Of a stretch of 64,000 bases of DNA, positions 18,713 to 26,466 are shown piece by piece. This stretch comes from DATHTC01 sp963746805 (GTDB lineage Bacteria; Actinomycetota; Thermoleophilia; Gaiellales; Gaiellaceae): positions 248,001 through 312,000 of the forward strand of contig CAVVCQ010000005.1 in NCBI GenBank assembly GCA_963746805.1. The letters are read 5' to 3'. A program made the translations under genes and the position numbers. Position 1 is the stretch's first letter. Every line of letters starts with the position of its first letter. Below the pieces are notes generated by a model that saw only the letters and a list, made by a program, of their open reading frames with translations, had not been told where the DNA came from and made no database searches.

Positions 18713-20152
18713 ATGGTGTCTTCCGAACGACGCAAGTGGCTGGCCCTGGCCCTCCTCGCGACGGTCCAGTTCATGGTCGTCCTGGACATCGCGATCGTGA
18801 ACGTCGCGCTGCCCTCGATCCAGGTCGACCTCGGGTTCTCGCAGGAGAACCTGCAATGGGTGATCAGCGCGTATGCGCTCGTCTTCGGCGGCTTCCTGCT
18901 GCTGGGCGGGCGGGCCGCCGACCTCCTCGGCCGGCGGCGGATCTTCCTCGCCGGCGTGATCGTGTTCACGGTCTCGTCGCTCCTGGCCGGGCTCGCCTGG
19001 TCGGAGGCGTCGCTGATCGGGGCGCGCGCGTTCCAGGGGCTCGGCGCGGCGATCATCACGCCGGCCGCGCTCTCGATCCTGATGGTCACGTTCGTCGAGG
19101 GGCGCGAGCGGAACATCGCGCTCGGCGTCTGGGGTGCGGTCGGGGCCTTCGGCGCCGTCGCGGGCGTCCTCCTCGGCGGGGTGCTGACCGATCTCCTGAG
19201 CTGGGAGTGGATCTTCTTCGTGAACGTCCCGGTCGGCGTGGCCGGATTCATCCTGGCCCCGCTCCTCCTCAACGAGAGCCGTGACGCTCATGTCAGCTCG
19301 TACGACGTCCCGGGCGCCGTGCTCGTGACCGGCGGCCTCTCGCTGCTCGTCTACGCGATGACGGAGGCGGGCCGGGAGGGCTGGCTCGCCGGCTCGACGA
19401 TCGCCCTCTTCGGGGTCGCAGCCGCGATGCTCGCCGGCTTCGTCGCGTGGGAGCTCCGGCACCCCGAGCCGCTCATGCGCTTCGGGATCCTCAAGGTCCG
19501 GACCGTGACCGGCGCGAACGTCGCCGGCGTCATCCTCGGGACGGCGAGCTTCTCGATGTTCCTGATGCTCACGCTCTACATGCAGCAGGTGCTCGGGTTC
19601 TCGCCGATGCGCACGGGCCTGGCTTACCTCGCGGTTGCGGGCACGGCGATCATCTGGTCGACGGTGGCGGCCCAGCTCGTCACGCGGGTCGGCGTGAAGC
19701 CGGTGCTCGTCACCGGGATGACGGCCCTCACGGCGGGGCTCGTGTACTTCACGCAGGTCTCCGTGGGCGGCTCGTACGTCGATGACCTCCTGCCCGGGTT
19801 CCTCCTGATCGGCCTCGGGCTCGGGTTCTCGTTCGTGCCGATCTCGATCGCCGCGCTGGCCGGCATCCAGCCGGCGGAGGCGGGGCTCGCGTCCGGCCTG
19901 CTGAACACGTCGCAGCAGATCGGCGGCGCGCTGGGCATCGCCGCGCTGTCGACGATCGCCACGTCGGCGACCTCCGATGCCGTCGCGACCGGCACGGCAA
20001 CGCCGGTCGCGCTGGTGGACGGCTTCACCGCCGCCTTCCTCGCCGGGGCGATCATCGCCGCCATCGGGATCGGCGCGGCGCTGACGCTCATCCGTCGCGA
20101 CGAGCTCGAGACCGTGCCGGCCGCCGAGCCGGTGCTCGACCTCGCGGCCTAG
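18713..20152 (+). CDS. DHA2-family MFS drug:H+ antiporter (EmrB/QacA type)
   Basis: A 479-residue integral membrane transporter with about 14 helices. Motif A of the family is present (GGRAADLLGRRRIFL), motif B-like RAFQGLGAAIITPAAL, and motif C (GVWGAVGAFGAVAGVLLGGV). The first helix motif D1 reads VVLDIAIVNVALPSIQVDL. Such pumps use the proton gradient to expel cationic drugs, antibiotics or dyes. The start ATG is preceded by AAAGGA. It lies opposite an HxlR regulator whose putative operator overlaps its promoter, so expression is likely induced by an exported compound. A GC hairpin follows the stop. Confidence 0.93.
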   Translation: MVSSERRKWLALALLATVQFMVVLDIAIVNVALPSIQVDLGFSQENLQWVISAYALVFGGFLLLGGRAADLLGRRRIFLAGVIVFTVSSLLAGLAWSEASLIGARAFQGLGAAIITPAALSILMVTFVEGRERNIALGVWGAVGAFGAVAGVLLGGVLTDLLSWEWIFFVNVPVGVAGFILAPLLLNESRDAHVSSYDVPGAVLVTGGLSLLVYAMTEAGREGWLAGSTIALFGVAAAMLAGFVAWELRHPEPLMRFGILKVRTVTGANVAGVILGTASFSMFLMLTLYMQQVLGFSPMRTGLAYLAVAGTAIIWSTVAAQLVTRVGVKPVLVTGMTALTAGLVYFTQVSVGGSYVDDLLPGFLLIGLGLGFSFVPISIAALAGIQPAEAGLASGLLNTSQQIGGALGIAALSTIATSATSDAVATGTATPVALVDGFTAAFLAGAIIAAIGIGAALTLIRRDELETVPAAEPVLDLAA

Positions 20153-20165
20153 CGACACCGATGCG

Positions 20166-20191
20166 TGGGGGGCCGGGCCGCCGGCCCCCCA
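20166..20191. terminator. Bidirectional GC hairpin between convergent genes
   Basis: TGGGGGGCCGG pairs perfectly with its complement over a GCCG loop, in the 52-base gap between the MFS stop and the gp19-like gene stop. It can serve both transcripts. Confidence 0.65.
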
Positions 20192-20204
20192 ACGCTCGCC
20201 GCAA

Positions 20205-20657
20205 TTACTGGATCTCGAAGCCCTCGTGGCAGAGGGTGATCCCTTCGATGGCCACCTCGTTCGAGTCCGCCTTGAGCGCGCCGATCTCGATCTTCGACGG
20301 CCACGCGTTCTCGAGGTGGTAGCGGGCGACGGGGCGCCCACCGGCGTCGTACATCACGAGGGTGGCGTCCTTCTTGGCGGCGGCGATCTGCCCCTCGACG
20401 ACGGTCTGGTGCCACGCGAAGATCCCCATGCTCCTGGTCGACCCGCCCCGGAGCACGAGCTTGCCGGGCGCGGCCTCGTCGAGCTGCGAGAACGATGCGA
20501 CCTCGTAGCCGTCGATCGTGATCGAGAAGCGCGACGCAGTGAACGACGACGACGACGAGGCGGCGCGCGCGTCGGCGGCGGCCCACGCGGTGAGCGCGAG
20601 CGCGGCTGCGGCGGCGAGCCCGGCGACGAGTGCGAGGGATGACGTCCTGGCGACCAT
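20205..20657 (-). CDS. Signal-peptide-bearing phage tail tube (T4 gp19-like) domain protein
   Basis: A 150-residue protein. The ATG at 20657 is preceded by GGGAGGT at good spacing and gives a Sec signal (MVARTSSLALVAGLAAAAAL, cleavage near ADARA). The mature part matches the gp19/Phage tail tube family: FTASRFSITIDGYEVASFSQ, LVLRGGSTRSMGIFAWHQTV, LVMYDAGGRPVARYHLENAW and the C-terminal EVAIEGITLCHEGFEIQ. Family members polymerise into tail or injection-system tubes in the cytosol and normally lack a signal peptide. No sheath, baseplate or spike genes are nearby. It may be an exported tube-fold structural protein rather than part of an injection machine. Confidence 0.82.
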   Translation of the reverse strand: MVARTSSLALVAGLAAAAALALTAWAAADARAASSSSSFTASRFSITIDGYEVASFSQLDEAAPGKLVLRGGSTRSMGIFAWHQTVVEGQIAAAKKDATLVMYDAGGRPVARYHLENAWPSKIEIGALKADSNEVAIEGITLCHEGFEIQ

Positions 20658-20878
20658 GTCGGTACCTCCCGTGTGTGACATCTGTCATCGCGACGGCGGG
20701 AGGCGGCGTTTTCTTCCGGGCGACTGGCGGGCGCGACGGAAGACGGCGCGCCGGACCACCGTCGAGAGGACCTGACGCCGTGGGGCGGGGTCCGTCGGTG
20801 CGGTGACGCTGTGCCCGGCGAGCTGCTCGACGCGATCCCGCGCCGGGCCGACATCGCATGAGAGGCAGAGGAGGAACG

Positions 20879-21424
20879 ATGAAGGGAAGACTCTCCAGGG
20901 GCGGGGTCGCCGTGACCGCGGCGATCCTCGTGGGCGCGACCGCGGCCGCGGCCGCGACGACCCTCCAGTCGATCGTCGGCTCGGACGGCGTCATCCACGG
21001 CTGCTTCAAGAGCGAGAATGGGCAGCTGCGCCTCGTCTCCGCGGACGACGAGTGCCGGCCGAGCGAGGACGCAATCGCCTGGAACCAGGCCGGCCCGCAG
21101 GGTGTGCCCGGTCCGAAGGGTGACACGGGCGAGAATGGCGACCCCGGAGCGCAGGGCCCGCCGGGGAAGGACGGAACCGCGAACACGCCGTGGGACATCA
21201 TCCCGACGGCACTGGGCGTCGTCACGCCGGGCGTGAGCCGCATCGTGACAGTCCCGTGTCCGACGGGCGACGTGATCCTCGGCGGTACCTTCGACCAGCC
21301 GCTGGGCATCCAGCACTCCTCGGAGCCGGCAACCGGAGCGGCCGGCTGGACGTACCGCGTCACCAATCTCGGCACCACCCCGGTCGGGCCGATCGGCACG
21401 CTCACGTTCTGCGGGAAGGGGTGA
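20879..21424 (+). CDS. Secreted collagen-like (Gly-X-Y) protein
   Basis: A 181-residue exported protein. The ATG at 20879 follows AGGAGG; the upstream ATG at 20858 lacks such a site. A signal peptide (MKGRLSRGGVAVTAAILVGA) is followed by a short Cys-containing head (IHGCFKSENGQL, DDECRPSEDAI), about nine Gly-X-Y triplets (from GPQGVPGPKG to GPPGKDG), and a C-terminal beta-rich domain with two more Cys (TVPCPTGDVILGG, LTFCGKG). The triplets can form a short collagen triple helix, so a trimeric stalk or adhesin is likely. It stands alone between convergent neighbours. Confidence 0.8.
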   Translation: MKGRLSRGGVAVTAAILVGATAAAAATTLQSIVGSDGVIHGCFKSENGQLRLVSADDECRPSEDAIAWNQAGPQGVPGPKGDTGENGDPGAQGPPGKDGTANTPWDIIPTALGVVTPGVSRIVTVPCPTGDVILGGTFDQPLGIQHSSEPATGAAGWTYRVTNLGTTPVGPIGTLTFCGKG

Positions 21425-21438
21425 CCGCGGCGCCCCGC

Positions 21439-21918
21439 CTAGCTCGAGCCCGCAGCCGCCAGGGCCGCCTTCACCCGCTCGTAGCTGGCTGCGGGCCACA
21501 GCGCCCTCGTGTCGTAGTAGGCCTCGAACGCCGGCACCGCGTCGGGGAGCACGACCCAGGGCACCTTGGAGCGCGTGTAGATGTGGACGTCCGGCTCGAC
21601 CGAGTCGGGGTCGTCCAGCGTCCCGGCCCGCACGAACAGGACCTCGGGGCGGCCGTACTCGCTGAAGACGGCGATCTGGCACTCGGGGCAGCGATGGATC
21701 CGCTGCACGCTGCCGTCGTCCCGCGGCGCCTCGACGGGCCGCGGGGCGCCGGCGGTGACCTCAACCCGGTCGGCCTCGATCAGCACGTTGATGACGAATG
21801 CGCTGCCGGTCTGCCGCTGGCAGTTGCGGCAGTGGCAGCAATGGACGAAGAGCGGCTCGGACGTCAGCCGGTAGCGAATCGCGCCGCAGGCGCAGCCGCC
21901 CTCACGTGGCTCGCTCAC
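21439..21918 (-). CDS. GFA/CENP-V-type zinc-binding protein
   Basis: A 159-residue cytosolic protein of the GFA family. Zinc ligands are clear: GGCACGAIRY and HCCHCRNCQRQTGS, followed by IHRCPECQIAVFSE. The family was named for glutathione-dependent formaldehyde-activating enzyme, but most members have no proven activity, and actinobacteria of this kind usually lack glutathione, so formaldehyde chemistry should not be assumed. The GTG start has TACGGT 8 bases upstream and no ribosome site. A long palindrome lies 16 bases upstream, between this gene and the GT2 operon end. Confidence 0.85.
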   Translation of the reverse strand: MSEPREGGCACGAIRYRLTSEPLFVHCCHCRNCQRQTGSAFVINVLIEADRVEVTAGAPRPVEAPRDDGSVQRIHRCPECQIAVFSEYGRPEVLFVRAGTLDDPDSVEPDVHIYTRSKVPWVVLPDAVPAFEAYYDTRALWPAASYERVKAALAAAGSS

Positions 21919-21933
21919 GAGCGTGGACCGTAG

Positions 21934-21969
21934 CGACGCGGCCCGCCGGACGTCCGGCGGGCCGCGTCG
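21934..21969 (-). terminator. 36-bp perfect GC palindrome downstream of the GT2 operon
   Basis: A loopless perfect palindrome centred on GGACGTCC with 18-base arms, lying 83 bases past the end of the GT2/small membrane protein operon and just upstream of the GFA gene. The most likely role is a transcript end. Its length and lack of spacer also make a protein-binding site possible. Confidence 0.5.
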
Positions 21970-22051
21970 AACGCGGCTCTCGTCGAACGCGTACTGCTCG
22001 TACTGGTCGACGTTGTCCTACCGCCGCCTGACGGCGAGCGCGGCCGTCGGC

Positions 22052-22195
22052 TCAGGCGCGGCGCCGCGGGATCAGCTTCGCCAGGCTCAGGATGGCATAG
22101 ATCAGTGTGTTGACCGCGACGAACGCGGCGAGGGCGTGGACCCACCCCGTCGTCAGCACGTCCGAGGGAAGCAGGAACCCCGCCAGGGCGGTCAT
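22052..22195 (-). CDS. 47-residue single-pass membrane protein coupled to GT2
   Basis: A very small protein whose ATG overlaps the stop of the glycosyltransferase gene (ATGA). It has one or two hydrophobic stretches (MTALAGFLLPSDVL and HALAAFVAVNTLIYAILSLA) and a basic C-terminus (KLIPRRRA), so the C-terminus is probably cytosolic. Coupling to a processive-type GT2 suggests a small accessory subunit of the synthase, as seen for other polysaccharide synthases. Too short for family assignment; the evidence is the overlap, the membrane helix and the basic end. Confidence 0.6.
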   Translation of the reverse strand: MTALAGFLLPSDVLTTGWVHALAAFVAVNTLIYAILSLAKLIPRRRA

Positions 22196-23751
22196 GGCTG
22201 CGCCGCCTCCGGGCGGACCGCCTCGCGTGGGACGTAGTTCCAGCCGGCCGTGCGGCCCGTTGCCATGTCGACGAGCGACTTCACGTAGACGGCCTGGAGC
22301 ACGAGGTCGTACGCGATCTCGATGAAGAGCGGAGCGGCGATCGCCCGTCCCCGCCAGCCGGCGGCCCACACCGTCACGAGGCGCTCGACCACGAAGATCG
22401 TGCCGATGCCGATCCAGAACGACAGGAAGCGGAAACCGTCGGCCGCGAGCAGCGTGATCAGCAGCAGCAGGAGGTACGAGTTGAGCGCGATCGTCCCGTA
22501 GCCGATGCCGGCCTGCTGCAGCCAGTACCGGATCGTGGCACGGGTGACGCCGTATGCCCCGACGTTCTCGAGGGCGCCGCGCTGCCACCGCATCCGCTGG
22601 CGCCAGAGCGCGCGCCAGGTCGGCATCACCTCGGTGACGACCCGACACTGCATCGGAGAGACCATCTTCGCGCCGAGGGTCCTCAGCGCGAGGGTCATCT
22701 CGTTGTCCTCGGTCATCGCCAGCGTGTCGTACACGCGGCCGCGGTCGCCGGGAATGAGCGTGCCGCGGGAGTCGGCGACCGCCTTCAGCGCGTACGCGCG
22801 AAACAGCGACGAGGTGCCCGTGAGCACGAAGACCTTGCCCTTCCGGCGCGCGATCGTCCGCTGGTAGCGCGTGTACTCGTTCCGCTGCAACTGGTCGACC
22901 AGGCCGCCGCCTTCCTCGCCGTAGAACACGCCGCCGACGGCGATCAGGTCTGGGTCGGCTTCGAGGCGCCCCATGGCGGTCTCGAGGAACTCCGGGACGA
23001 CGATGGAGTCGGCATCCATCACCATCACGACGTCCCGCGCGTCGATGTCGGGGAACATCGCGGCCAGTGCCTGGTTGAGGGCGCCTGCCTTCTTCTCCTG
23101 GTTCCCGACCGTGGTGAAGACCTCCGCGCCGCGTTCCCGCGCCAGTTCGGCGGTGTCGTCGGTGCAGTTGTCGGCCACCACCACGACCGCGTCCGGCGGC
23201 CTCGTCTGGCCCCACAGCGACGCGAGCGCCGCGCCGATGGTCAGGCTCTCGTTGTGCGCCGGCACGAGCACGGTGAGGCGCAGCGGCTCGGCACCGACGT
23301 CCTCCAGCCTTCCGTGCGGGACTTCGGGTTCACTCGCGAGCCTGACCGCCGCCGGGCCCAGCGGCGTGAGGAGGATGCTCCGCAGCCGCCGTAGCTCGGG
23401 CGAGAGCGGAGGCGGGATCCGCCGGTCGCGCGCGAGGATCCTCATCGAAGCGGCCGCCTGCAACGCGGCGTGCCCGACGAAGAACGCCGCCCCGGCCGCG
23501 CCGGCCGCCAGGAGGAGCGAGAGCGTCGGGACGTTGTCGTTCGTCCCGAGCGGGAGGTAGCCGACGAGGTCCGTCGGGTTCGCCCGGAGCGCGATCCAGG
23601 CCACCAGCGCGAGGAGGCCGAGCGCCAGCCCGGAGAGCGCGATGCTGAGCCAGCCCAACCGCGCGATGCGTCGGCGGAGCGGGGGCGTATCGACTACCAA
23701 GAGAACCCCTCGTTCGGAGGCCCGTCCCGCGCCACCGTACCGGTCGGACAT
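22192..23751 (-). CDS. Membrane GT2 family glycosyltransferase (processive, BcsA/HAS/PgaC-like)
   Basis: About 519 residues. Two N-terminal helices precede the catalytic domain, which has LTVLVPAHNESLTIGAALAS, ADNCTDDTAEL, the DxD motif in VMVMDADSIVVPEF, the acceptor-side TEDNEM and the (Q/R)xxRW motif as WRQRMRWQRG. Three or more C-terminal helices follow. This set is that of inverting, processive or membrane-embedded synthases of cellulose, hyaluronan or poly-GlcNAc type. The product cannot be told. The chosen ATG at 23751 lacks a ribosome site; a TTG further in, after GAGGGG, is an alternative. Followed by a coupled small membrane protein. Confidence 0.87.
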   Translation of the reverse strand: MSDRYGGAGRASERGVLLVVDTPPLRRRIARLGWLSIALSGLALGLLALVAWIALRANPTDLVGYLPLGTNDNVPTLSLLLAAGAAGAAFFVGHAALQAAASMRILARDRRIPPPLSPELRRLRSILLTPLGPAAVRLASEPEVPHGRLEDVGAEPLRLTVLVPAHNESLTIGAALASLWGQTRPPDAVVVVADNCTDDTAELARERGAEVFTTVGNQEKKAGALNQALAAMFPDIDARDVVMVMDADSIVVPEFLETAMGRLEADPDLIAVGGVFYGEEGGGLVDQLQRNEYTRYQRTIARRKGKVFVLTGTSSLFRAYALKAVADSRGTLIPGDRGRVYDTLAMTEDNEMTLALRTLGAKMVSPMQCRVVTEVMPTWRALWRQRMRWQRGALENVGAYGVTRATIRYWLQQAGIGYGTIALNSYLLLLLITLLAADGFRFLSFWIGIGTIFVVERLVTVWAAGWRGRAIAAPLFIEIAYDLVLQAVYVKSLVDMATGRTAGWNYVPREAVRPEAAQP

Positions 23752-23814
23752 GCCCGAGCGGGCGGCAGCCGGGAGCCCCTGACGTTCGAGACGCTGCCAG
23801 AGCCGGTGAGGGGC

Positions 23815-23820
23815 TAGGAT
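23815..23820 (+). promoter_or_regulatory. TAGGAT -10 box for leaderless cNMP gene
   Basis: TAGGAT sits six bases before the GTG at 23827 with no ribosome site between them; no clear -35 is seen. Same arrangement as other leaderless genes in the window. Confidence 0.4.
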
Positions 23821-23826
23821 CGGGCC

Positions 23827-24255
23827 GTGGCCGGTCCCAGCCTCGATCTCCTGCGCGGAGTGCCGCTCTTCGCGAACGCGGACGACGCCTTTCTCGAGCG
23901 GCTGGCCGACGACTTCACGACGCGGACGTACGCCGCGGGAGAGACGATCACCGAGGAGGGCGAGCCCGGCCGGACGTTCCTCGTCATCGATACGGGAGGG
24001 GCGACGGTCACCGTCCACGGCGAGGAGGTCGGCCGGCTCGGGCCTGGCGACGCCCTCGGCGAAATGGCGCTGATCGACAAGTCCGCGCGCAGCGCGACCG
24101 TGACGGCGGATTCCGACGTGCGCGCCTACCAGCTGCCCGTGTGGAGCTTCCGCCCGCTCATCGAGAACCATCCCGAGGTGGTGTGGGCCTTCCTCGAGGC
24201 GATGGCCCGGCGCGTCCGCGAAGCCGAGGCGCGCGGCACGCCGGGCGAGTCGTAG
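23827..24255 (+). CDS. Stand-alone cyclic-nucleotide-binding domain protein
   Basis: A 142-residue cytosolic protein made of one cNMP-binding domain: LLRGVPLFANADDAFLERLADD, GETITEEGEPGRTFLVIDTG and the phosphate cassette GDALGEMALIDKSARSATVT, where the usual Glu is present and Arg lies in SARSAT. No DNA-binding domain follows, so it is a ligand sensor rather than a CRP regulator. The GTG start with TAGGAT six bases upstream points to a leaderless mRNA. The DUF202 gene follows after 13 bases, so the sensor may modulate that membrane protein. Confidence 0.85.
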   Translation: MAGPSLDLLRGVPLFANADDAFLERLADDFTTRTYAAGETITEEGEPGRTFLVIDTGGATVTVHGEEVGRLGPGDALGEMALIDKSARSATVTADSDVRAYQLPVWSFRPLIENHPEVVWAFLEAMARRVREAEARGTPGES

Positions 24256-24268
24256 CCCCCGGTCGCGG

Positions 24269-24610
24269 GTGACCGAGGACGCGACCCGCCGCACCTGGCT
24301 CGCGAACGAGCGCACCTACCTCGCCTGGTGGCGGACGGGACTCGCATCGCTCGCGGTCGCCGTAGCGGCCGGGCGGCTCGTACCCGAGCTGACCGGGGCC
24401 ACGGCGTGGCCGTACGAGCTCCTGGGCACCGGCTACGCCGTGGTCGGGCTCGGCTTCATCGCCTACGGGCACCGGCGCCGGATCCAGGTCGAGCGCGCGC
24501 TCGCCCGCGGCGAGTGGGCGCCCGTGCCGGAGCGCGTCATGCTCGCGCTGACCGCGGCCGGCGTCGTCCTGGCCCTGGCAACGATCGTGATCGTCGCCTT
24601 CGCCGGCTAG
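24269..24610 (+). CDS. DUF202 (YidH-like) membrane protein
   Basis: A 113-residue membrane protein with three predicted helices. The conserved start TWLANERTYLAWWRTGLASL is the DUF202 signature, followed by a helix through LLGTGYAVVGLGFIAYGH, the basic loop RRRIQVERALARG, and a last helix with VLALATIVIVAFAG. Family function is unknown, though in yeast the related Vtc1 belongs to the polyphosphate polymerase complex. GTG start, 13 bases after the cNMP gene. The stop overlaps that of the convergent HAD gene by four bases. Confidence 0.88.
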   Translation: MTEDATRRTWLANERTYLAWWRTGLASLAVAVAAGRLVPELTGATAWPYELLGTGYAVVGLGFIAYGHRRRIQVERALARGEWAPVPERVMLALTAAGVVLALATIVIVAFAG

Positions 24611-25527
24611 TCGGCGAAGACCGCGGCCCAGTCGTCCTTCACGCTGGCGACGATCCAGCCGTCCGCGGCCGCGACCTCGAGCGCCCGCTCGGCGCCCGCC
24701 GTGTACGCGAACTCGCGCTCCGCGTCGTCGTGCGCCACGAGCAGGCGCAGCGCCGGGCGGCCGGCGCCGCCCGCGTAGCGCAGCATCGGGATGTCGCCGT
24801 TCGAGTTGCCGACGGCGACGATCGGCCGCCGTCCGATGCGGCTCCAGATCCGCACCGGCTTCGTCGGCCCGTCGTCGAAGACATCCGGCTCGGCCAGGTA
24901 CGCGACTGCGCCGCCGTGCTCGTCCTCCGTGTACCGCAGCGCGTTCGAGCTGCCGATCACGCGCTCGGGCGGGATCCCGTACAGCTCGTGCGTCACGGGC
25001 CGCATGAAGTCTCGGTCGCCGCCGGATGCGATGTACGTCGTGAAGCCGTTGGCCTCGAGGAAGCGGAGGAGCTCGACCATCGGCACGTACGCGCAGTCGC
25101 GGAGCCTGCGGCCGAGCGTCGGATGCCGTGTCCGGTCGAGGAAGGCGGCCGCCGCCTCGGCGTACGCCTCGACGTCCGTCCCCGCGAACGCCTGCAGGAT
25201 CCCGGCGATCAGTACCTGCACGTCGCTGTCGTCGCCGGCGTAGTGCTTCGTCATCGCGCCGCTCAGCCAGGCGACGTCGCGGTCGTGCGCCGCCTGCCAC
25301 GGCTGGCGCTCGCGCAGCGAGGCGTCGTCCTCGGCCATCGCGGCCAGGCGCTCGAGGACGAAGCCGAGCTCGATCGGCATCGGCTGCTCGCACCAGAGCG
25401 TGCCGTCGTTGTCGAACACGGCCACACGCTCCTCCGCCGGCAGCTGCTGCGCGGGACCACCGACGAACTCGACGATCGCACGCCGAGTGGGCGTGTCGTT
25501 CCAGGAGGGAAGGGGCTCCGCGGTCAC
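24607..25527 (-). CDS. HAD-superfamily phosphatase associated with sulfatase module
   Basis: A 306-residue cytosolic HAD enzyme. Motif I is VAVFDNDGTLWCEQP (DxDGT nucleophile pair), motif II is TYIASGGDRDFMRPV, motif III includes KPVRIWSRIGRRP, and motif IV is VGNSNGDIPML. A helical cap lies between I and II, as in phosphoserine-phosphatase-like members. The GTG start overlaps the FGE stop (GTGA), so translation is coupled to the sulfatase-maturing enzyme. HAD proteins of this type often accompany FGE and sulfatase genes in actinobacteria, but their substrate there is not known. Confidence 0.87.
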   Translation of the reverse strand: MTAEPLPSWNDTPTRRAIVEFVGGPAQQLPAEERVAVFDNDGTLWCEQPMPIELGFVLERLAAMAEDDASLRERQPWQAAHDRDVAWLSGAMTKHYAGDDSDVQVLIAGILQAFAGTDVEAYAEAAAAFLDRTRHPTLGRRLRDCAYVPMVELLRFLEANGFTTYIASGGDRDFMRPVTHELYGIPPERVIGSSNALRYTEDEHGGAVAYLAEPDVFDDGPTKPVRIWSRIGRRPIVAVGNSNGDIPMLRYAGGAGRPALRLLVAHDDAEREFAYTAGAERALEVAAADGWIVASVKDDWAAVFAD

Positions 25528-26430
25528 GCCGCCGGTGTGCGGACGACGCAGCGGAACCCGAGGTGCGCCGTGGACGAGTCGATGGCCTGCGCCTGACGCG
25601 CCGCGGGTCGGTAGCGGAGGCAGTAGTTCGGCGCGCAGAGGTGCGAGCCGCCCTTGATCACCCGGCGGGGGATCGGCTCGCCGCCCGAGCCGTCCGGAGT
25701 GGCGACGCGCGGGTTGCGCGGGACGCAACAGAGGCTCTCGACCTCGTCGGAGTGCCGCGGCGTGAACCAGTCGGACGTCCACTCCCACACGTTCCCGGTC
25801 ATGTCGAAGAGGCCGTAGCCGTTCGGTGGGAAGCTGCCGACCGGCGAGGTGCCCTCGAAGCCGTCGACGTTCAGGTTCTGCCACGGGAACTCGCCCTGCC
25901 ACGAGTTCGCCATCGCCCGCCCCTGCCGGGAAGTGCTCGTCGCCCCAGGCGAAGACGGCGCCCTCGAGCCCGCCGCGGGCCGCGTACTCCCACTCGGCCT
26001 CGGTCGGGAGCTCCTTGCCGGCCCACGCGGCGTAGGCCTCGGCGTCCTCGGCGACGACCTGGACGACCGGATGGTGGTCGCGACCGTTGATGGTGGTGCC
26101 CTTGCCGCCGGGCCGTCGCCAGGACGCGCCCGGGACGTACTCCCACCAGTTGCGATGGTCCGAGAGGTCGACCGGGCCCGCCGACCGGCGGAAGACCAGC
26201 GACCCCGGCACGAGCAGCTCGGGATCCGCGTCCGGGTACTGATCCGGGTCGAGCGGCCGCTCGGCCACCGTGACGTACTTCGTCTCGCGGACGAAGCGGC
26301 GGAACTCGGCCGCGGTCACCGGGTGCTCGTCCAGCCAGAAGCCGTCCACGGCGACGCGGTGCACGGGACGCTCCTCCGGGTAGAAGTCCTCGGAGCCCAT
26401 CGCGAACGTGCCGCCGGGGATCCACGTCAT
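25524..26430 (-). CDS. Formylglycine-generating enzyme (SUMF1/FGE family), one frame break
   Basis: About 302 residues. It starts MTWIPGGTFAMGSEDFYPEE and contains DEHPVTAAEFRRFV, GKELPTEAEWEYAARGG, then NGYGLFDMTGNVWEWTSDWF, and ends with the active-site region KGGSHLCAPNYCLRYRPAAR, which has the two cysteines, and GFRCV. FGE oxidises a Cys in the CxPxR motif of sulfatases to formylglycine, using copper and oxygen. A frame change near 25920 is cured by reading GGGG as GGG. It begins 36 bases after the arylsulfatase gene, whose active-site Cys is its expected target. Confidence 0.9.
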
Positions 26431-26466
26431 CCCCTCGCGCCGTGTCGCAGCGGCGGGCTCGCCACC

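Noticed and set aside
20205..20657. Prophage remnant based on the tail-tube domain
   Set aside because: No integrase, capsid, terminase, sheath or baseplate gene nearby, base composition is like the surroundings, and the protein has a signal peptide.
21439..21918. Glutathione-dependent formaldehyde-activating enzyme as a function
   Set aside because: The family name rests on one activity; the sequence shows only a zinc fold, and actinobacteria of this kind generally lack glutathione.
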